Source of the DNA: Scolanthus callimorphus
Lineage: Eukaryota > Cnidaria > Anthozoa > Actiniaria > Edwardsiidae
Direction: 5' to 3'
Length of the DNA: 64,000 nucleotides
Assembly (NCBI GenBank): GCA_033964015.1
Contig: CM066917.1
Coordinates: 29,153,951 to 29,217,950 of the forward strand
The position numbers and the translations under genes are program-made. Positions 45,254-59,000 of the stretch are shown in pieces (the first letter of the stretch is position 1; every line of letters starts with the position of its first letter). The notes under the pieces were generated by a model. It ran no database searches, was not told where the DNA came from, and saw nothing but the letters and a program-made list of their open reading frames with translations.

Positions 45254-48200
45254 TGGAATTGTTACACTTGTGTTCGAACTTCTTGCTGTACCCAGCTTTT
45301 ACTTACCAATCGTACAGCCTTGGACGTCAATGCATCCTTTCTGTAGGTCACCCAGCACGCGTGTGTCCTTTTCCTGGCTCTGTTGGGATTATAGAAATGC
45401 TTCATTTTACTATGTTGTCCATTCTCGAACCTAAGCTCTCCGGCTCGTCACCTCGCGATACAGATACAGAGCCGCATTCTCGAACCCATAGCTCCCCGGC
45501 TCGTTTCCTCGCAGAGGAGGCTCTGGTGACAGCCACTGACGCATGCGCAAGATTTAATACAGAGCCGCAGAGAGAAAGACCTTTCAGCGCATGCTCCAAC
45601 GTTCAAAATAAGCCAATCAGCGAAGGCCCTCAAATGGCCGCCACCAGAGCCTCCCCTGCGAAGTGACGAGCCGGGGAGCTCTGGGTACGAGAATGACAGA
45701 GCCGTTGAGAGAAACAACGTTCTGCGCATGCCCAAAAGTTAATAATCAGCCAATCAGCGGAGGCCCTCAAATGGATGTCCGAGAGCCTCCCCCGCTAGCT
45801 CACGAGCCTAGGCTCTAAATGAATTTAAGCTAAAAAAGATCAAGGCCAAGTTGATTTTGTGTGTTGAACTCTGTGTGTATATTACCTCAGACGTTTCTTC
45901 AGACGGTACTTCCTCCGTGATGTAGTTGATCTCTTCGCAGTAATTGGCGGGAAACAACTTCTCTTTCTGGTCACCATAGTCACCGATCCACCTGGGAAAG
46001 GGAATAAATCGATAGCCTTCTTAGTTCTAGAGCAAATGTACCGACGCAGATTTGAGGAGGGAGAAGGAGGGGAGGGGGGGGGGGGGGGATTCAGCTATTG
46101 TCCGGATAAGCATCATTCTTCACCGCGGGGTACACTAGGTGTGGGACGAGGCAATGTGCAAGAATAAACCTTGTCGTAAACAGATAAATCTTGCTCTCCT
46201 TTGTGGAAATTACATCTAAATCAAAGAGTTCATCAAAGACACTATCAATGGCAGCCAGCATTTCAAGGAAAATTTCGCCAAAATCTGTGGACTTGCCGAC
46301 GTGCAAAACGTCCTTATTTGAGAATCTCCGTACCCTATTTTGAAGAACAGTATCTTTCTCATATCTTAGCAAATGTAGCAGAAAAATTCACCAAAACTTG
46401 CAACTGTTCGAGAAACAATGTTCTCTTGGTCGACATTTTGTTTCCTTCTCGGCCAAAGGGTCTGGGTCGAGATTAATAAAAACACAGCCAGCCCGCACGA
46501 ATTTGTAAAAAAAAGGACAGGACTTTCTTGATATGCTACTTACCATCCAGAATCGTCCTTGACGACATTAGTGATGAACGCTCCACGACAGAACGTCATC
46601 TCTTGGTCGTTTATACCCTCGTAATCCCACAAGGCTCTACATGCAGGCTGGGGAACAACAACCAGATATTTTAGTTACGTCAGGAGCTTATTTCTGAGAA
46701 GACATCTGGATTCAAAGCAGTATGATCTATAAATTGTTAATACACGAAATACCTTTGTAATAAAAGTATTGGGTTCGTGGTAAACGTCTCCAGAGCCATA
46801 TATCGCCTCCTCTTCTGGAGTCTACAATTGAAAAGTACATGTATCAAGTATTTCACTGGATTTAAGGAATTTTAAGATGTTTTTATCGGACAACTTTTTC
46901 GTCAGATCCTGGGATAGGGCTGTGCAAAAAGGGGGCAACGTTTTAGTAAGTTCCTGGGATAGGCCTGTGCAAAAAAATAAATAATAATAATAAAATAGAA
47001 CTTTTGTTGCGTAAAAGTAACGTAAGAATCTGCTAGGAATTCGCTTACCTGACCAACTTTGGAGAGAACCTGGAACAAAGACCATAAAAAAATTAATATT
47101 TTCTTTCAGAAAAGACAGGTAAACCCGCGCAAGAATGAAAAGCAACAAACGAACCGTCGGGACAAGTACTAACACTGGCCTCATCGGCGCGAGGTCGCGG
47201 ATAAATGTCGCAGGTCGCGGGCAAAAAAATGTCGCGGGTATAAAAAAAAGTGAAGTCTCTTTTTTTCTACCAGTGACGTTTTTACCCGCGACCCGCGACA
47301 TTTCGGGCCCGCGACCATCGACATTTACTCGCGACCTACGACATTTACCTGCGACCAACGACATTTACCTGCGAACCCGCACCATATTAGATGCTCGCGG
47401 TCTCGAAATTAGAAACCTTGGCCTAAATCGGCCACGGCATTACTCTCCCGTACTTGGCCAATAAAGGTTTCGTAACGGGAAAAACGTTTTGAAATAGTTA
47501 AACATGATCACAGATAGTGGCCAGGGGCGGACCCAGTCATTTCAGAGAGGGAAGGGGCGGTTAGTGAAAACACGGGGCGAAACTTTTCACATTTCCTCCG
47601 GCAAATACAGTAAATGTATGGAAAAATCTCCCGAGAAAGGGGAGGTGGGGTGTATGGGAAAATCTCCCGAGAAAGGGGGAAGACCTACCGCTTCGTTGAT
47701 GGCGTACTTGAGCTTCATGCCTTTGTAAAGAGGATGCCGCATGTAGAACTCAACCAGCTCCACCAGACTCTCGAACTGAGCCGTGCCGATGGTGAAGAGC
47801 CTGCCCTCCCTTCTTAATTTACAGTGTTTGATCTTCTTCTCCGCTCTGAAATTGGAAAATGAAAAACAAAATACAACATCATTATCAGACATTAGCGCAA
47901 TCAAATACACCTAGCCAATCAGAAATGACTAGAGAATTTACTGCTGAGTGGTTGCTTCTGAATGGTTTCCCCGTCAACCAATCATAAGCCAAGTGAAACC
48001 ACCATCACTCATTGAACACGTGGCTGTTTTCTTCGTAAGCCAAGCCAAGTACAAACACTATCACGCGGTGAGCACGTGAAAACTAAAACGCACAACTTCG
48101 TTTTGGTTTAAAACATGATTGGCTGATAGAAATGAGCGACCAATGAGAATACAAAGTAACCGCGAATACAAATACTTTTTGCAATCATCTGAAAGCCAGT

Positions 48201-51200
48201 CAGGTATTATAGCATGTTTTTATTGTTCTCTGTTCCCTCTCATTCCGTCAAATTTCCCGGCCTATATCTCCCACAACTTGATATTTTCCAAGGTGAGTGG
48301 GAACCCTGTTCTTTTTGATGACTCTGATGATGAAAAAGAATTGACACACACGACGACGCCAAGACGACGCGGGAATCATGATGACGGTTCCCTTTCGAGT
48401 TCCTACGTCATCAGTATTGAATGTTTCAGCTCGTTGCTTAGACATCACGCACAGGGAACCCAGAGACCGGCGCAATAAAAGACGAGTGTTTATACTGACC
48501 TAAATGATATGGCATACGATTCCTCGCCCGTTCTGTCGTCTTTTTCTCTCCGACGCACCAGGAAGGCTCCGTCCTTACGGACTCTCTTTAGCATGTCCTC
48601 AGCTGCACTCCTGTTTAGGTTGTCATGGTACCAGCTGTCAATCAAAAGTGGAATATGACGTCACTAAATTAAATACTGAATCGCAAAAAAAAACAAGCTT
48701 CGATTTCTGTCTAACTAATGTATTAGAGCACATTTCGTGTGGTTGTGAAGTGGCACGGGACACGGTCGGGGACCTCGCCTCTCGTGAACAATCAGCCAAT
48801 CACATCACGTGAAATGGCTGATCAACCAATCAGAATGCTTCGGCACGGCACAATACCGTTGAGGTGGACACGGCGCGGAGTTTGCTCTATGCAAGGCGTG
48901 CTTTTTACGGTCCATCCTTATAAAACGCGCTTTTAAAATGTGAGCTGGGAAGCTTAGGAATGGCTCAGTTCGGCTTATAACAGGAACGCGGATTTCTGTA
49001 GCTGCTTCAAGATCTCGGAGGAGGAAGTTACTTACTCTTTATCGAGATGAGCGTTGGGCTGAAAAAGCAAAAAAGAAACAATTGTAGTTACTTGCATAAG
49101 ATTGTACAAAGTTTTCGTGTCCTGCAGGCTCCTTTTGGCTGCGCGGCTTATCAGTTAGCGACGTCACGGATGATGTACCACTTACCCGTCATCGGGCAGC
49201 TCAAAACACAGTGAACTTGCGTGACACGGAGAGCTGACACAAGATGCCTGGGACGAGGCTACAATAGTCCGGCGGATTAGAGCAAATTTTCGAGGAAATT
49301 GCGCAATTTAGGCTAAAGCTCCAATTTTTTGCCAGGCGATAGTTTTCAATGTATTTTTAAATCGTAGATATGGAGGCACGCTAGAATTCTTTCGTAGCGA
49401 AAGCTAGGGAGGTTTTAGAGTGAACTATTGTTTAGCTCAATAGCAGCCATTTTGAATGCTTTGTTATTCAAATGAGGTTTAGAACTCCGCTTTGCGAACT
49501 TTCAAGTTGTTCTCTAGACTGCACAGCCATAGCAGCTCAACATTTGCTAATTATGAACTATGGATTGGTTTGACTGACTTCGGTTGAACGTCTCCTTAGA
49601 GTTTTGGGTGATTATTAAGTGTCACGACCAGTTTATTGGGAATGTTTATAATTTATATTGTAAAACAATATCCTGACTGAGATTTGATAAAATGTTTCAA
49701 GAATGACCAACAAATTCTGAAAAATATCAAGATAATTGGTACCATGTGTCGAATATGTAAAAAGAAGCTTGTCTCTGAAACTTTCACATGATATTTTCTA
49801 CCTAGTACTGTGCTATACTCTATAAACACGGACGATAGAAGATTTCACTAAGTGCCGCAGAGCTCATGAATAACAAAGGATTCAAAGATGGCTGCCAATG
49901 GCAAATCAATGGTTCACACTAAAACTGTTCTAGCTTTCGCTACGAATAAAATTTAGCGTGCCTCCATATCTTATCTTCAATAAACTACTAAAAACTATTG
50001 ACATGCAAAGTTTGGTGTCTTTAGCCAAAAGTGCGCAATTTTTACGCTAATCCGCCGGACTACAAGGCGCGCACTGTCTACTGACAATTCTTATTGGGAT
50101 CATTAACGCAAGTGTACGCAATGCCCAATGTGTACGCAATGCCCAATGTGTACGCAATGCCCAAACATAGTGAGAACACCGTCCTACCTGTGGGATAGCC
50201 TCGGTTAAGGTCATCTCGAAGTTATTACTCTTCATGGCGTGACTCGTGTAGTACACAACCAAACTGTACAAGCTGTCAAACGTGACCTGGTCAACAAGGT
50301 AGAACTTGGTCTGGCCATTCTCTTGCTTGGAGCGTATACGGCAGTGCTGAACTCGACCTTTGCGCCTGATAAACACATCAAGGTGGTTAACAAATTTAGC
50401 AGCGAGCAGGTCACTGCACGAAATTCCCGTTTTTAACGGTGGCGTCCATGCAGCGTAGAGGTGTCGTAAAGGTTACTTTTACAAGTCTTTTCGCAACGTT
50501 TATATTTGCGTTGATGCACACTTCCGTAAGTCTATAACGGTGATTACTTTAACGTAACTATACCGCGTTACTATACTATAATGCGTTATTAACACTGTCA
50601 CCTTAGTACGTAGGTTTGCGTAAATTTCTGTAAAGGACCTTACCGCAGCTTTACTGGATACGTAAAGGCCACCAGCTTTTCGGTCCTTTATGCACCAATA
50701 CACTTGCGTAAATGTCCAGTATGAATTCAGCACTTTTTAAGCATTGTTACGCTCCCGTAAAACTGCGTAAGATGTATTAAACCTTTACTCAACCTTACGA
50801 CATCGAGTTAATTTGCGTAAAATATAGACAATCTTTACGCAAATTAACGTTGAATAAACTTGCGCAAAGCTACCAATTCGGGCTGTGTCATTCTCGTACC
50901 CAGAGCTCTGCGGCTCGTTTGCTCGCAGGGGAGGCTCTGGTGACATCCATTTCAGGACCTTTGCTGATTGGCTGGTTTTGAACGTTGGCGCATGCGCAGA
51001 AAGATCTTTCTTCCAACGGCTCTGTATCAAATCTCGCGCATGCGTCAGTGGCTGTCACCAGAGCCTCCCCCGCGAGGAGACGAGCCGGGGAGCTCTGGGT
51101 AAGAGAATGGTGCTGTGTGAAAGGCGTGCATGCAAAAGGACCATCTTCAGGAATTTTGATATTGTCGTAGAGATCGCTGCCATCCTCAAACAGCCTTAAT

Positions 51201-53023
51201 TGAGACTTCTGAAACGGACATGGTCACCGAAAAATCAACCTTTGGACACCCTATTAATAAAATAAACTCAAAATAGTAAAGTTTGCAGATTTTGACGAAA
51301 AACACACATTCAGTATAGGCCATAGCATGTCGCTACGTTTGTTCTGCGAAACAGGGCAAGATCAAGAACCTGATTTGCACATAGCGTTTTACTGGCGGAA
51401 CAGAAAAAACTCAAACAATGGGCGATTCCAGCTAAGCGCGCGCGCTCTTCTTTATTCAGAAATGCCACAACTACCAGAATGCAGCGCGCGCTTTTTTAAC
51501 AGTTTGCTCGACAAATATACCTGTGCAGCGCGAAACAACACATTTGCTGTAAACATATCTGCAATACTACTTACCAGAATGACAGAGAAAAGTCTCCAAC
51601 AAAAGTTGTGCTTTCTCGCACCAAAAACGACCCATCACCTCTGTTAAATTGGTTCAGATACTGTTCTGCTACAGTTCGGCCATTAGGAAGCTTGCCATGG
51701 AACCATCTAGTTACAAAGGCAATAAACAAAGCGTTAGGCCCAGTGGAAACAGCCACACTTTAGTCGAGGTTCTTCTGTCGAAGCATTTTTTTTTTCAAAG
51801 GATACCATTTTATTAATTTTATTATCAAAACTTTCTGTTATTTTAGATTGGGACAGCGCGACTCTGGCACAGCGTTTGTCATAGGCCTTAGTTACCTAAG
51901 GTATCGCCTTGCTAGAGTTCGGCCAATAGGACGCCTGCCATGGAACCATCTAGTTACAAAGGCAATAAACAGAGCGTTAGGCCCAGTGGAAACGCCGAGC
52001 TTTAGTCGAACTTCTACTATCGAACAATTCTTTATTCAAAGAATGCCGCTTCATTACTACCGAAATCACTAAACTGCCGGCACCCTCGAAAATTCGATCG
52101 ATCGTTTGTCAGTTTCGGTTCGCTCGTCTGGCTGTTTTGATCGATCCAAATGGTCACGTGACATTTAATTTTTTGTATCAAACAATGGAAAAAGCGTGTT
52201 TTTCCATGTTTGGTACAAAATTTAAATGTCACGTGACCATTTGGATCGATCAAAACAGCCAGACGAGCGAACCGAAACTGACAAACGATCGATCGAATTT
52301 TCGAGGGTGCCGGCAGTTTAGTGATTTCGGTAGTATTCTTTATAATCAAAACTTTCCATTGTTTAAGATTGTTACGGCACGACTCTGGCACGGCGTTGGC
52401 CTTAAAGGCCCATTACCAACCGGGAGCATTGCGGCCCGGTTTCTTTTGTTTTCAAATTGATCCATTGTTTTTCGGGTGCTCTGATTGGCTAAGAGTCCGC
52501 AAATGCTGTCGGTTGGTGATGGGCCTTTAACTCAGTTTTATCGACAACGCTCGTATGTTCAAATTAAACGCGATGTCATACTCTGCTATCAATGTCAATT
52601 TACTGACGATCAAGCAGCGCATAAAAATGGAGTTAAAGTTGAAAATTTGCAACCTTATTTTTTCCAGCAAATGCCATTATTTTCATGATTCTACGAACAC
52701 TTTCGATCGATTTTCAACCATTGTACCAGTTCTTCAAACATCTCTCGGACGGCGGTCAAACAGTTACCCAAACTTGGCAGGATCTTTGTAACGAGATAAT
52801 AACCCTTAGTCAAATCACACTAGTGGTCTATTATTAATGCTGCGTTCTGATTGGTTGAGCTACTAGTAGGCTATAAGTTATAGCCTACTAGTAGCGAAAA
52901 GTGTCGGATTTGAAAGCCAGAAAATGGCAAATGACCAGAACAAAAACATTTTTTTGGCAATACAAATTGACCTACTAGTGTGATTTGACTAAAACAATTC
53001 GGCCTCATGGGCTATTGACTCAG

Positions 53024-53058
<35 letters not shown>

Positions 53059-56000
53059 ATATGTTTTTACTTACTTTTCCCCATAGTGTAATTCATCTTT
53101 ACAGGACTGAAATGGAAAATGTATGTGTCACAGTGAAAAAGTCGTGATCACTGATTAATTTACCTGGTTTGGAGTGTTTGACGCAAAGTTGGCATATGAC
53201 TTCCATAAAGTTGTCCCCAAACTGAAAAATGCTCGCTAGCCTCAAAACTAAAAAAAACTAAAACCCGCTAAGCTCGTACTTATATCACAGACAGAATATG
53301 CCAAGTGAACTCTTGTCGCGTAGACACTTTTAGGGAGCATGTCACGCATGTGCGCAGCTGTTCTGCGCATCTCTCAAATCAAAGAAGTATCGTCCCGTAA
53401 CGATGGCCAGCGAAGGCTAAAAACCTCCAAAACAAATCGTGTATAATCTCGCTACTTCACAATCCATCCGAGCATGCTTTTTAGCTTTACATATTCTTAA
53501 ATAGTTATCTGATAGGATGGTCTTTTGATGATAATTCAGTGCTCGCTCCTTGGAGCATGCGCGTATCATGACAGGCTCCCTTTAAGCTACGTCAGCAGTT
53601 TTAACCTGGTGGAGTAAGTGTCGTCACCATGGCTCAGCACTATTTTCTGCCATATCCACGGATAAAAAAGTGATAACAAAACAGAAAACAATAAACGAAG
53701 ACAAACCTCTCCAACGCCAACTCCTTCAAGAAAACCCTCGTCTTCCTCATCGTCTTCTTGTGCTGTTTGTTCTTCAGTCCAGAACAGCTTATTCTTGACG
53801 GACAAGCAGAAGAAGTGCTTCTTCCAACTCTGAATTGAGACAGAAGAAAAGTTTAAGTGACAGCTCTCCTACTAAAATTGATAAAATGCTAAAAATAATA
53901 ACGCCATACCGCTCACGCGTCACAGGGTGAAATGCACGGGTGAAAATATTTCATCAACTTAACTATTTTCGAGGTGCCAATTCTAGTCGCTAAATAGTGA
54001 TGTTTCAAGTTTTAGCATAGCATCCGCAACTTGTTATGGTTGGCACCTAGACCTTTACCGTGGAAGTGTGTCAAACCAGAAGGGTACCGGCGTTCACACT
54101 GATGCGGTCGATGACGAGCCTGGAACCGTACCGGTACGAAGTTGGACCTGGATTATGCTAGCCGTGCCAAAATCGGTTCGGTACGGTACCGTAACAGAAT
54201 TGTCCGGTTTTGTACCAGTCTCGTGTGAACGGGGTCTTAGAAATGCCAGTGACACATTTCTGTACCCAGACCTCCCAGGCTGGTCATCGCGTGACATGTA
54301 ACACAACTACCAGGATCAGTGCGCTAGTAGTTCACACTTTGCTCGCTAAAACTGAGTCATTAATCATTCTCGAACCCAGAGCTCCCCGGCTTGTCACCTC
54401 GCGTGGGAGGCTCTGGTGACAGCCATTAACGGATGCGCGAGATTTGATACAGAGCCGTTGAGAGAAAGACCCTTCAGCGCATGCTCCAACGTTCAAAATG
54501 AGCCAATCAGCGAAGGCCCTCAAATGGATGTCCCCAGAGCCTCCCCTGCGAAGTGACGAGCCGGGTACTCTGGGTACGAGAATGGTCGTTCATTTTCAAC
54601 TACAGCGCGCGCATACATTATAGCGGGGGTCCTTCATTGTTACTTACATGGTCTATTTCGTCTTCTAACAGGAGGTTTCCATTGAACGATTGACTAAGGT
54701 CATCCTCTGATACTGAATACACAGAAAAAAGCAAGCGTTAAGAAAACAGTTGTAAGTGACAAACAATGGTTCTTTAACCATGCAACTCAAGTGGAGATTT
54801 CGTACGACTGTGAAAAGTTTTCGGTGCATTCCCTGACGTGGTTGCCGTAGCGGTTTGTACCTGTCGTGTCGTGTGTTTTGATTAGTGACTTTTTCTACTT
54901 TTGGTTTCGTGCACCACTACTAGCGCGCGCGATCATGTGCAGAAGAAATGTGCGCTGCAAAAATAAGTGAAATATCTTTCATCATCGTTAAAACATACGT
55001 GATTCACTAGCATAGGTAACAGTTTGTTGAGAGGGATCCTTTGGAAGCTTCTTGTGCTGCAAATAAGTGGGGTAAGTATTAGTGTCATCAAAACCCAAAC
55101 AAAATCTAGAGCAGTGCTTCTATGGAAGTCAATCAGTACCTTCAAAATAATCTTGTGCTTCATGGCTTCTGGTGATGGGAGCTCTTTACCATTGTCTAAA
55201 GGCTGCATCAGAAGGAGCTCTGGAAAATCAGAACAAAATATTATTACCGTTACAATAATAATTGCCCTCGAACCCAGAGTTCCCGGGCTCATCATCACCT
55301 CTTGGGTTCTGAGGCTTTGGTGACATCCATTGCCATTGCGAAAAGGAACAATTTGTGTATGCCCCAGTGTTTAAAATCAGCAAAGGCCCTTGAATGGCTG
55401 TCACCAGAGCGCTTTCCCGCAAGGTGACGAGCTGGGGAACTCTGGGAACGAGAATGAATTCAGGATTTTTGTTGATAAACATTTTCCTCTCCATGACTTA
55501 TGATTCTTTCCGTTACTATTTACCGGTATTGCGTTACTTGACAGGCGCGCTAAGGCTCATGGGACGGGTCCATCCTAGCCACAATCCTTTGCGTGCCTAC
55601 AGAATCCTACCCCCAACTTCTTGCGCTCATGATAAAAGGATGAGTTCAAGTTTTTTGAACATGAACATTTTTTATGAAAAGACACTTTGATATAAGATTC
55701 CATGATATACTAACCCCCAAACACATCCTTGAAAGACTGTGCCATGAACTTTTGTTGTCCTAGTGTGCAGTGGTTCTCTAATGATAAAACGAGGGGGTAG
55801 CTGTGAAGACAATGACAGGAAAAAAATACTTAGCATACACCTATTTTACAAGAGGTTGTAACCCACAACAGTCCGCATCCCACTGTTGAGAACCCCAGCC
55901 ACAGCTACCCACCCTGAATATTTTTTAATTTGAACCACCCACCCTGGAATTCCAGTGATTTCCTCATGACCACCCTGGAATTTCGTATTTTAAGAGTGCC

Positions 56001-59000
56001 CACCCTGTGATTCCGAGCTCCATTTTGACCACCCACCCTGGAATTCCAGAGGTCCTCAACAGAGGGCTGCGGATTTGAAATGCTACTGCCCAATCATGGA
56101 CACTGGTTTATAGAGCCGATTTCACATGACTGTGAAAAGTACAGTGACACGGCGCGGTACCTTCGCGGTGGCAGTACGGACCCTGCCCTGCTGTAGATAC
56201 TGAACGAAACCGCGTAGTCGCAGCACGGACACGGTCGCGGAGTGGTACAACTTTGTCGCGGAACTTTTCACAGTCATACGAAATCTGCTCTAGTGTATAA
56301 TACTTATCACCCTGCTTATGCCAAATGATTCTACAATACACCACTCCCAAGAAAGTTTCTAATGAGTTAACACGAGAATTTCATTCTTCTTAGTTGTGAA
56401 GGTGCAACCTTTTCTGAAATAGGTGTATACAGAAAACATACTTTCATTATTCATTTAGGATTTCCACATGCCAGTAAAATGTCTTCCCAGTGAGATTATT
56501 ATTATTTTTCTATGACTTACTCTGAAGCAACAAAGGCATTTTCCTTGATTTGTCTGATCACATCCAGGAATTTGATTTTGGAAACGAGTGTGTGTCCATG
56601 AGTAATAATAGGCTGTCCATCTGGGCCATCCCAACAATCCACTGAAACAGACAAACAAAATGGTCGGGTTTAAACATACAAGACTTTCAAGAGCTTGCCA
56701 GCTGTTAGCCAGCTGTCCCCCCTCCCCCTCCCCTAATGAAAATGTGCTCCTTTCCTAACACAGGGGGGTGAGGGCATAGTCACTTGGAAATTACAACAAT
56801 ATGTTATTGCAGACAAACCTCAAAAATATCCTTTCAAGTAAGTACTGGACAGAAAAAAAATGGAAGCTGCACAGAACATTTCTGGAAATTTCCCTGAAGG
56901 AATACATCTGAAGAAAGCAAATTAGGTCCAGTGATTGAAAAGTCCTGGTAGACCGATTTCAAATAGGTCAAATTTTCTCATATAATAAATTGTAAACTGT
57001 AACTACTAATTTGAACTGTTATTATTTTGGCACACGCTCTTGTGTGCCTATAATATGTTAAAAAAACACTCTTGTGACTCACATTCAAGACAGCGACATC
57101 CCATTCTTAAACATCTCACATAGGCTTCAACTGAGGCCTCCCCTTGAAACTGGTCACCTGTCAGGTAACTAAAAAAGTTTTTTGCTAATAAACATACACA
57201 ACATTCATAAGCAACTTTTTCCCACCTACCCATGCCTTCAAAGTTTCATGTATGTATCCATGGAGTACTATTAATTATTTGTGACCACTCACGGGAAAAC
57301 ATACTTAACGGTTAAGCGTTAGCGTTAGAAAAACTAACGGAAAGCTTGTGGTCTACTAACGCTTCTCTAACGGTAAGCTCGCGGTTTGCTAACGGTAAGC
57401 TCACGGTCTCCTAACGGAAAGCTAACGATTTTCTAACGCTAACACTAAACCGTTAAGTATGTTTTCCTGTGAGAGGTCACATTTGTTTCTAATATAAGAC
57501 AGTATGTTAAACAGTTCTGCACATCAAATCATTGTCACCTGAGTAAAGTTTCTTACAGACTTCAGACTTATAAATGATACCAAATGTTTTTGCTATTCTA
57601 ATTGATGTTTGTACCATCTGCTTGCAACTTTTTCTTTTTTGTCATAAATTGTTTGTAAAATATAACATGTTTATGCCTTCCATATCTCGAAGTCCATATC
57701 TCGATAAGTTTATTGTATGTATTTTTTTAATGTCATTAAGGTGAAGAGTGAGCCCTTTTGATAAGCACTAAGTGTGTTAGGGTAAACTCCTTATATAAAA
57801 AAAGGATTCTTACAAGTTTTTTACTAGCCTGGTTTTTCTGGGAATTATTCCGTATCCAGGTTCTTATAATTGAAAATGAAGACAAAGGAAAACAGATCAT
57901 GAAAAGCCTTGAGGTAGTTGCTTAGCAGCATGAACTAAAAAAAACTCAAACTTAGTTGGTTGGCCATGTATGGACTCACGTATTATGTGATGAAGAAATC
58001 CAATAACTGTTCAGGGGTTTGGCCATGTCTTGGTAGACTTTGCAATGTGCAGAGTTGAACAAGCTATTTCCTTTGGAGATTAAGAAATCTAAAAACTGCA
58101 AAAGAAGTGTTTGGAAATCAGCAAATCATTTTGGGCCTTTATGACAATTTTCACCAGGTACAGAGTTAGAGTGCAACCCAGCAGTCTACCTACCTCTGGG
58201 ACGGTATAATATGGCTCAGAATAGTTTCTACTGGTATCTGATAAATATTCTAGCATATATTGCCGCACTGATTCAATGTCTCTTGCACCAGTTTCCTATA
58301 ATATAAAAGCATAAGAATTAATACATTCATTGAAATATAGCTTATTTGCAAGTGGTGGAGTGGCAGGGTGATTAGTGATCACTGCTGCCATTTCAGATTT
58401 TGGGAGCACACTCTGGGGGAGCAGAGAACAATCAATTTTTTCCTTGCCCCCAGACTATGCATGCCCAAGAATCCAAGATGACAGTAGTGATAACTACCAA
58501 GGTTCTCCACCACATGCAAGCAGGCTAGAGAAAATAGATCTGAGATACATCAATTATAAATGTTACCCACCCTTCCATTCCCACCTCACCCCCATGTTTA
58601 CTAAAATACATGTGCCATACATTTAAACAAAAATCTTTTTTTTATCTGAGGTTCACATGGATTCCGTCTATTACTCACTTGTTGTTCTTCTAATAGGAAC
58701 TTCTGGAACTTCACAAGAGGTACATACGTCCTGAAATATTTACAATATCATTGTACATTTAAGATCCAGTCCAGCTGCAGTGTATACATAATATATATAA
58801 AATGGGTTGTAGTGGGGGGAAGGGTGTAGTGATGGGCTCAGTAGTGGCATTGGACAGGGGGAGCTGAAATTAGGGAATAATGCCATATACTTGGCTGGAC
58901 ATTGAGCATGTATGAGTCACTTTTCTACTAAGCTTTTCTCATTTGTGACTAACGTTTCAGTACTTTATCACCCACAATCTATAAAATGATATAAAGACTT

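Noticed and set aside
53587..53805. Separate small protein from the acidic minus frame
   Set aside because: The acidic part is PLC-gamma exon 17. The downstream residues are intron.
54046..54240. Possible element with 'ggtaccg' words
   Set aside because: Contains short palindromes (ggtaccg/cggtacc) but no clear terminal repeats or flanking duplication.
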